From positions 1 through 9,304 of the forward strand of contig CAKQTE010000126.1 of the NCBI GenBank assembly GCA_934276485.1: a DNA stretch of 9,304 nt. The letters are read 5' to 3'. Position numbers and translations under genes: made by a program. Below, in pieces: positions 6,115 through 9,304 of this stretch; the first letter of the stretch is position 1; every line of letters starts with the position of its first letter. The stretch is from an uncultured Spirochaetales bacterium (GTDB lineage: Bacteria; Spirochaetota; Spirochaetia; Sphaerochaetales; Sphaerochaetaceae). The notes under the pieces were generated by a model that saw nothing but the letters and a program-made list of their open reading frames with translations, was not told the origin of the DNA and made no database searches.

Positions 6115-7818
6115 TTAAACTGATGTCAAACCTATTATTAATGAAACTGTAAAACCTGATTGTGAATCTTTATTAGAATCAAAAGAGTATGCAAAATTCT
6201 CCCCATATTTAAGTTGTAGGCGCCTAATTATATTTGCAAGTCCAATGTGATTTTCCTTGATTTCCTTTTGAACAATTCTTTTATTGATTTCTTTCTTTTG
6301 ATCTTCAGTAATGCCTATGCCATTATCACTAACAGTGATGATTGTTTCGCTTTCATTGCTTTCCGCCTTTATTCTTATTACCAGAGGAGTGCTAAGCTGT
6401 TGTACATTATGATGTATAGAGTTTTCTATCAAAGGCTGTAGAATAAGTTTTGGTACTTCTGTATTAAGACTTTTTTCATCTATATCCCATTGAAACTGTA
6501 TTTGGCTTTGGAATCTGTCATGCATCAGCTCTGTATAATTCTTTGTAGCTTTTATTTCCTGCCATAATAAAACAGATTGCTCTGGCGTTCTAAGTGAATA
6601 CTGGAGGAATCTTGATAAATGCTCAATCATGCTGTTTGCATGGCAAGGAGATTTCACAGTCCTTAGAATCTCAAAGTCAATCATCTGTAGTGTATTTGAC
6701 AAAAAGTGAGGATTGATCTGATATTGCAGTGCTGAAAGCTCTTGGACTTTTAGCTCCATTTTCTTTTCATTGAGTGCGATTTTCATATAGTCATTTTGCA
6801 AGAATGTTCTGATCAAGTGATTTGTTATATATCCATAAACATCATTCTTGTATGGCTTTGTTCTATCAACTATGTGACTATCTGAAGAATTCTTCAAAAG
6901 AGTAATTATGTCATTTATTCTGTTTGTCATTCGATATGAACAATATAGAGAGGCAGATAAAGATGTCATGATACAAACGATAGATATGACGATTGTTACA
7001 AAGAGCAGGTTATATTCATAGCTGAATAATTCTTTGTTTGGGATTATAGAAGTCAGAACACAGTTGAAGTTATCGATCTCTGTGGAAAATATAGTGCTGT
7101 GTCTTTCATTTATGTCTATATTGCTAGAACTTGATGCAATGATGATATCATTGTCTTTGGATAAGAACATTTTCTGTCCTTTTGTGATAGCCAATGAACT
7201 AAGAAGCCTCTCAAAATAAGAAGCATTTATATTTATTGCTACAATATATCCTTTTGAATTCTGCTCCGTTATCGTTATTGTGTCATAATAATGTCCTGGA
7301 ATGTGCCTCCTAAATATATCATTCTTCATTGCGCTCTGTACGTCTGAAATCCATGACTGGTCAGGGGAAGAACCTATATGATATATCTTCATTTGGTTTG
7401 TTATATAGGCATTCTTGCTATTAGGGAGATATACATAAATAGACTCGATATAATCTCTAGTGTTAACAATTGCATTCATCTGCTGCGCAATTTGCTTGCA
7501 TGTCAGAAATTCAACATATGACCCTATATAGCCTTCTATGTCGGATTCAAAAGTCTGCATTAGAGCATAACTGGAAATTGAGGAATCAATTATATTCATT
7601 ACTTTCGATGTATCGTTGAACAGAAGATTCACGTTTTCTTTAATCAAGTTAAGTGAAGTAGATGTGGAAGACTCAACATTTTTTCTCTCGTTTGGAATCA
7701 GAATAAAAGAAAAAGTTGCATAAAGAAGAAGCAGAGGTAGAAGGCTGATTGTGAGAAATTGTATAAATAGTTTTAGAAAATGTTTTCTTATCAGTTTGTC
7801 TTGGAATATTTTTTTCAT
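6115..7818 (-). CDS. YesM-like membrane sensor histidine kinase
   Basis: This 567-aa kinase of the LytS/YesM class (His_kinase plus HATPase_c) would phosphorylate the adjacent AraC-type regulators. The order is: short cytoplasmic N-terminus, transmembrane helix 1 (about 17-41), an extracytoplasmic sensor domain (about 42-268) of the dCache-like size usual for YesM proteins, transmembrane helix 2 (about 270-295), a HAMP-like linker, then the kinase core. The phosphoacceptor is H371 in LQYQINPHFL (364-373). The N box is LQPLIENSIHHN (460-471), G1 is DNGIGI (498-503), and a G2-like HIGLANIIRRL is at 524-534. All key residues are present, so it should be active. The ATG overlaps the upstream regulator's TGA in ATGA, implying coupled translation. 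YesM kinases commonly sense sugars or sugar-binding proteins; the ligand here cannot be read from sequence. Confidence 0.93.
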   Translation of the reverse strand: MKKIFQDKLIRKHFLKLFIQFLTISLLPLLLLYATFSFILIPNERKNVESSTSTSLNLIKENVNLLFNDTSKVMNIIDSSISSYALMQTFESDIEGYIGSYVEFLTCKQIAQQMNAIVNTRDYIESIYVYLPNSKNAYITNQMKIYHIGSSPDQSWISDVQSAMKNDIFRRHIPGHYYDTITITEQNSKGYIVAININASYFERLLSSLAITKGQKMFLSKDNDIIIASSSSNIDINERHSTIFSTEIDNFNCVLTSIIPNKELFSYEYNLLFVTIVISIVCIMTSLSASLYCSYRMTNRINDIITLLKNSSDSHIVDRTKPYKNDVYGYITNHLIRTFLQNDYMKIALNEKKMELKVQELSALQYQINPHFLSNTLQMIDFEILRTVKSPCHANSMIEHLSRFLQYSLRTPEQSVLLWQEIKATKNYTELMHDRFQSQIQFQWDIDEKSLNTEVPKLILQPLIENSIHHNVQQLSTPLVIRIKAESNESETIITVSDNGIGITEDQKKEINKRIVQKEIKENHIGLANIIRRLQLKYGENFAYSFDSNKDSQSGFTVSLIIGLTSV

Positions 7819-8486
7819 AGTTTATCCTTAAGATATGTTGCAAGGGCTTTCTTGAAAGATGAAATGTCTTGATAGCCAATGGATTCGGCTGCAGCACGTT
7901 TGTCGGCACCTTTTTCCATAAGAGTAACTGCTAATGCCATTTTCTTTTCATTAAGAACTTCTGAGAAAGTCTTTCCGGTTTCCTTATGAAATAATATGGA
8001 TAGATGGTTTGGACTTATCCCCAATTCATTAGCTACTGCTTTTATTGTTGCAGTTGAAATGTTTGAATCAATGTATTTGATTACATAATCAGAAATATGC
8101 TCTGCTGTCATTTCCTTTGGTTTAGGTGTAGTTAGGCTAATAATTGCATCCTGGATCTCAGAAACAGAGATAGGTTTAACAAAATATCTTTTGACTCCAT
8201 AATGCATCGCTTTTATGGCTAGAGAAAACTCACTATAAGCTGAAAGTATGAAAAGGTTTATATTTTTGTTTTTCTCATGGATTGATTTGCAAAATTCCAA
8301 CCCATCCATTTTTGGCATTTTTATATCTGAGATTATGAGAAATGGATTATCGTAAGGTATTCTATCAAGCGCAGATTCTGCGTCTGCGAATAAAATTGGT
8401 CTGTTAAATCCGAGCTTTTCCCAATCAATTAGCGTTGAAAGGCTATCTCTTATATAAGCTTCATCGTCTACGATATACACGTTCAT
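7815..8486 (-). CDS. AraC-family response regulator (second of two)
   Basis: This 223-aa protein has a receiver domain (1-120) and an AraC-type DNA-binding domain (about 130-223). Receiver residues are complete: D7 and D8 acidic pair, phospho-acceptor D54 in ISDIKMP, S82, and K104 in VKP. The first helix-turn-helix reads VANELGISPNHLSILF (151-166). The second one (IGYQDISSFKKALATYL) is followed by only a few residues and lacks the usual closing P-x-x-(Y/F)-R motif, so the domain is slightly short. At 223 aa it is also shorter than the 250-530 aa common for YesN-type regulators. Its ATG overlaps regulator 1's TGA (ATGA, 8483-8486), and its own TGA overlaps the kinase ATG, making three translationally coupled genes. 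Confidence 0.9.
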   Translation of the reverse strand: MNVYIVDDEAYIRDSLSTLIDWEKLGFNRPILFADAESALDRIPYDNPFLIISDIKMPKMDGLEFCKSIHEKNKNINLFILSAYSEFSLAIKAMHYGVKRYFVKPISVSEIQDAIISLTTPKPKEMTAEHISDYVIKYIDSNISTATIKAVANELGISPNHLSILFHKETGKTFSEVLNEKKMALAVTLMEKGADKRAAAESIGYQDISSFKKALATYLKDKL

Positions 8487-9178
8487 ATATGCTTCCTATA
8501 ATCTGATGGGCTTTGTTTGTAATATGAAAGAAATGCTCGTGTGAAATTATTCGAATTTGCATACCCAAGGGCTTTTGCTATTTCAAAAATCTTTATACCT
8601 GTAATATCAAGCATCTCTTTTGCTCTTTCCATTTTTGTCTTGTTTATCAGATTTTGGATGGATTGGTTGTATTCAGCAGTAATCCAATCTTTCAACATTT
8701 CTTCTGAAATCTGGAAATGTTCAGAAGCTTCTTTCATGGAAAAGGAAACGACATTTTTCTGAAGGTACTTGTCAAAGGATTTTTTACAAAGACTATCAAG
8801 AGCTGAACAATCTTTGTTATCTAATGTTTGGTAAAGAGACTTGAAACACTTAATTATTTCGTCGTATGAAACTGGCTTTACTAAATAATCAAATGCTCCA
8901 TATTCAATTCCTTTTCGTGCGTATTCAAAATCATCATATGCAGACAAAAGGATTATTGAAACGTCTTTGTTGATTTCCTTTATCCTTCGCGTTAGCTCAA
9001 GGCCATCCATGATTGGCATCCTAATATCTGTAAGAATCACATCAATATTCTCTGATGATGCATAAGATAGGGCTTTTAATCCATTTTCGAAGATTGCTTT
9101 CACAGAAAAACCCAATTCAGACCATGGAAATAAATCTGCAAGATTAGATCTGATAGCCCATTCATCATCGACTATAAT
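8483..9178 (-). CDS. AraC-family response regulator (first of two) without an ordinary start codon
   Basis: The receiver domain reads in frame from IIVDDEWAIRSN, with the acidic pair D4 and D5, phospho-acceptor D51 in LTDIRMP and K101 in LVKP. The AraC-type domain ends with the canonical LGYANSNNFTRAF and SPSDYR. The coding frame begins with ATT (9176-9178) directly after an in-frame TAG (9179-9181). AGGGA (9186-9190) lies 7 nt before that ATT, ideal spacing for initiation. No ATG, GTG or TTG occurs before the acidic pair. The first in-frame TTG (9113-9115, 210 aa) would delete strand beta-1 and the metal-binding aspartates. Either a rare ATT start is used, or a one-base indel has broken the start (see findings). 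The 231 aa assume ATT. Confidence 0.8.
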   Translation of the reverse strand: MIVDDEWAIRSNLADLFPWSELGFSVKAIFENGLKALSYASSENIDVILTDIRMPIMDGLELTRRIKEINKDVSIILLSAYDDFEYARKGIEYGAFDYLVKPVSYDEIIKCFKSLYQTLDNKDCSALDSLCKKSFDKYLQKNVVSFSMKEASEHFQISEEMLKDWITAEYNQSIQNLINKTKMERAKEMLDITGIKIFEIAKALGYANSNNFTRAFLSYYKQSPSDYRKHI

Positions 9179-9185
9179 CTATAGT

Positions 9186-9190
9186 TCCCT
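9186..9190 (-). promoter_or_regulatory. Ribosome binding site ahead of the unusual ATT start
   Basis: AGGGA on the minus strand sits 7 nt before ATT at 9176-9178 in the spacing expected of a functional start. It is the sequence argument for placing the start of regulator 1 here. Confidence 0.45.
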
Positions 9191-9209
9191 GTGAGTTTTT
9201 CTAACAACA

Positions 9210-9302
9210 TCAAGAATTTAGAGGAATCTCAACAGGGGGCTTAATCTTAAACTGCTTTGCAATCTGGTTTGCTTTCCTTACGAACTCACAAGTAATAACT
9301 CT
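9210..9302 (-). CDS. C-terminal end of an unidentified gene, cut by the window edge
   Basis: The last 30 codons of a minus-strand frame enter from the right edge and stop at TGA 9210-9212. The visible residues (FVRKANQIAKQFKIKPP and a VEIPLNS tail) look like the basic, soluble C-terminus of a real protein, but I do not recognise the family. The other two frames are closed in this stretch. Its TGA overlaps an ATG (TGATG), which opens a 12-codon ORF (9172-9210) ending at a TAG inside the start region of regulator 1. It is probably the upstream gene of the signalling operon. Confidence 0.5.
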   Translation of the reverse strand, partial: RVITCEFVRKANQIAKQFKIKPPVEIPLNS

Positions 9303-9304
9303 GT

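Noticed and set aside
9165..9185. Programmed -1 frameshift joining the 12-codon ORF to the response regulator frame.
   Set aside because: No slippery heptamer precedes the TAG and no evident downstream stem follows; a rare start or a one-base deletion is simpler.
1..9304. CRISPR array, tRNA, rRNA, toxin-antitoxin or phage defence genes.
   Set aside because: No regularly spaced repeats, cloverleaf-like sequence or recognisable defence motifs were seen on either strand by reading.

Overview
The window looks like an accessory carbohydrate-utilisation and signalling region of an AT-rich, probably gut- or sediment-dwelling bacterium. A Spirochaetota-type host (Treponema/Sphaerochaeta relatives) is my best guess. 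The reasons are an LPP20-like lipoprotein with a short spirochaete-style lipobox (LSSC), a YesM-type histidine kinase with AraC-type response regulators, and AGGAG-type ribosome sites. Low-GC Firmicutes share the kinase/regulator trait, so this is inference, not proof.

Layout. (1) Positions 1-563 hold a decayed IS200/IS605 TnpA gene on the minus strand. Its C-terminal third survives only in shifted frames, and hairpin-forming sequence lies just upstream of it. (2) At 516-656 on the plus strand, a good extended -10 promoter and AGGAG site lead into a 30-codon ORF of unknown nature. It overlaps the terminator and 3' end of gpsA. (3) Positions 578-3833 (minus) form a tight two-gene operon: a GH36 alpha-galactosidase, then 3 bp later gpsA (glycerol-3-phosphate dehydrogenase), ending in an intrinsic terminator. 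(4) A 68-bp divergent promoter region separates this operon from a 396-aa protein on the plus strand with a probable galactose-mutarotase-like fold. (5) An LPP20-like lipoprotein follows on the plus strand and meets, stop codon to stop codon, a start-less 71-codon remnant on the minus strand. (6) Positions 6115-9178 (minus) hold three genes with ATGA (4-bp) overlaps: response regulator 1, response regulator 2 and a YesM-like sensor kinase. The last 30 codons of another gene enter at the right edge.

How the genes may work together. The GH36 enzyme has no signal peptide, so it would hydrolyse imported alpha-galactosides in the cytoplasm. The divergent mutarotase-like protein may act on, or bind, the same sugars. 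Immediate coupling of the galactosidase to GpsA raises the testable idea that a galactosyl-glycerol compound (floridoside or a galactolipid head group) is the substrate. YesM/AraC-type systems usually control sugar ABC transporter operons, and such an operon may lie beyond the right edge.

The most notable oddities are: a GH36 active-site loop lacking the usual glycine run, a first response regulator with no ordinary start codon upstream of an otherwise complete receiver domain, and the promoter-driven small ORF antisense to the gpsA end. I saw no clear defence system, CRISPR array, tRNA or rRNA.
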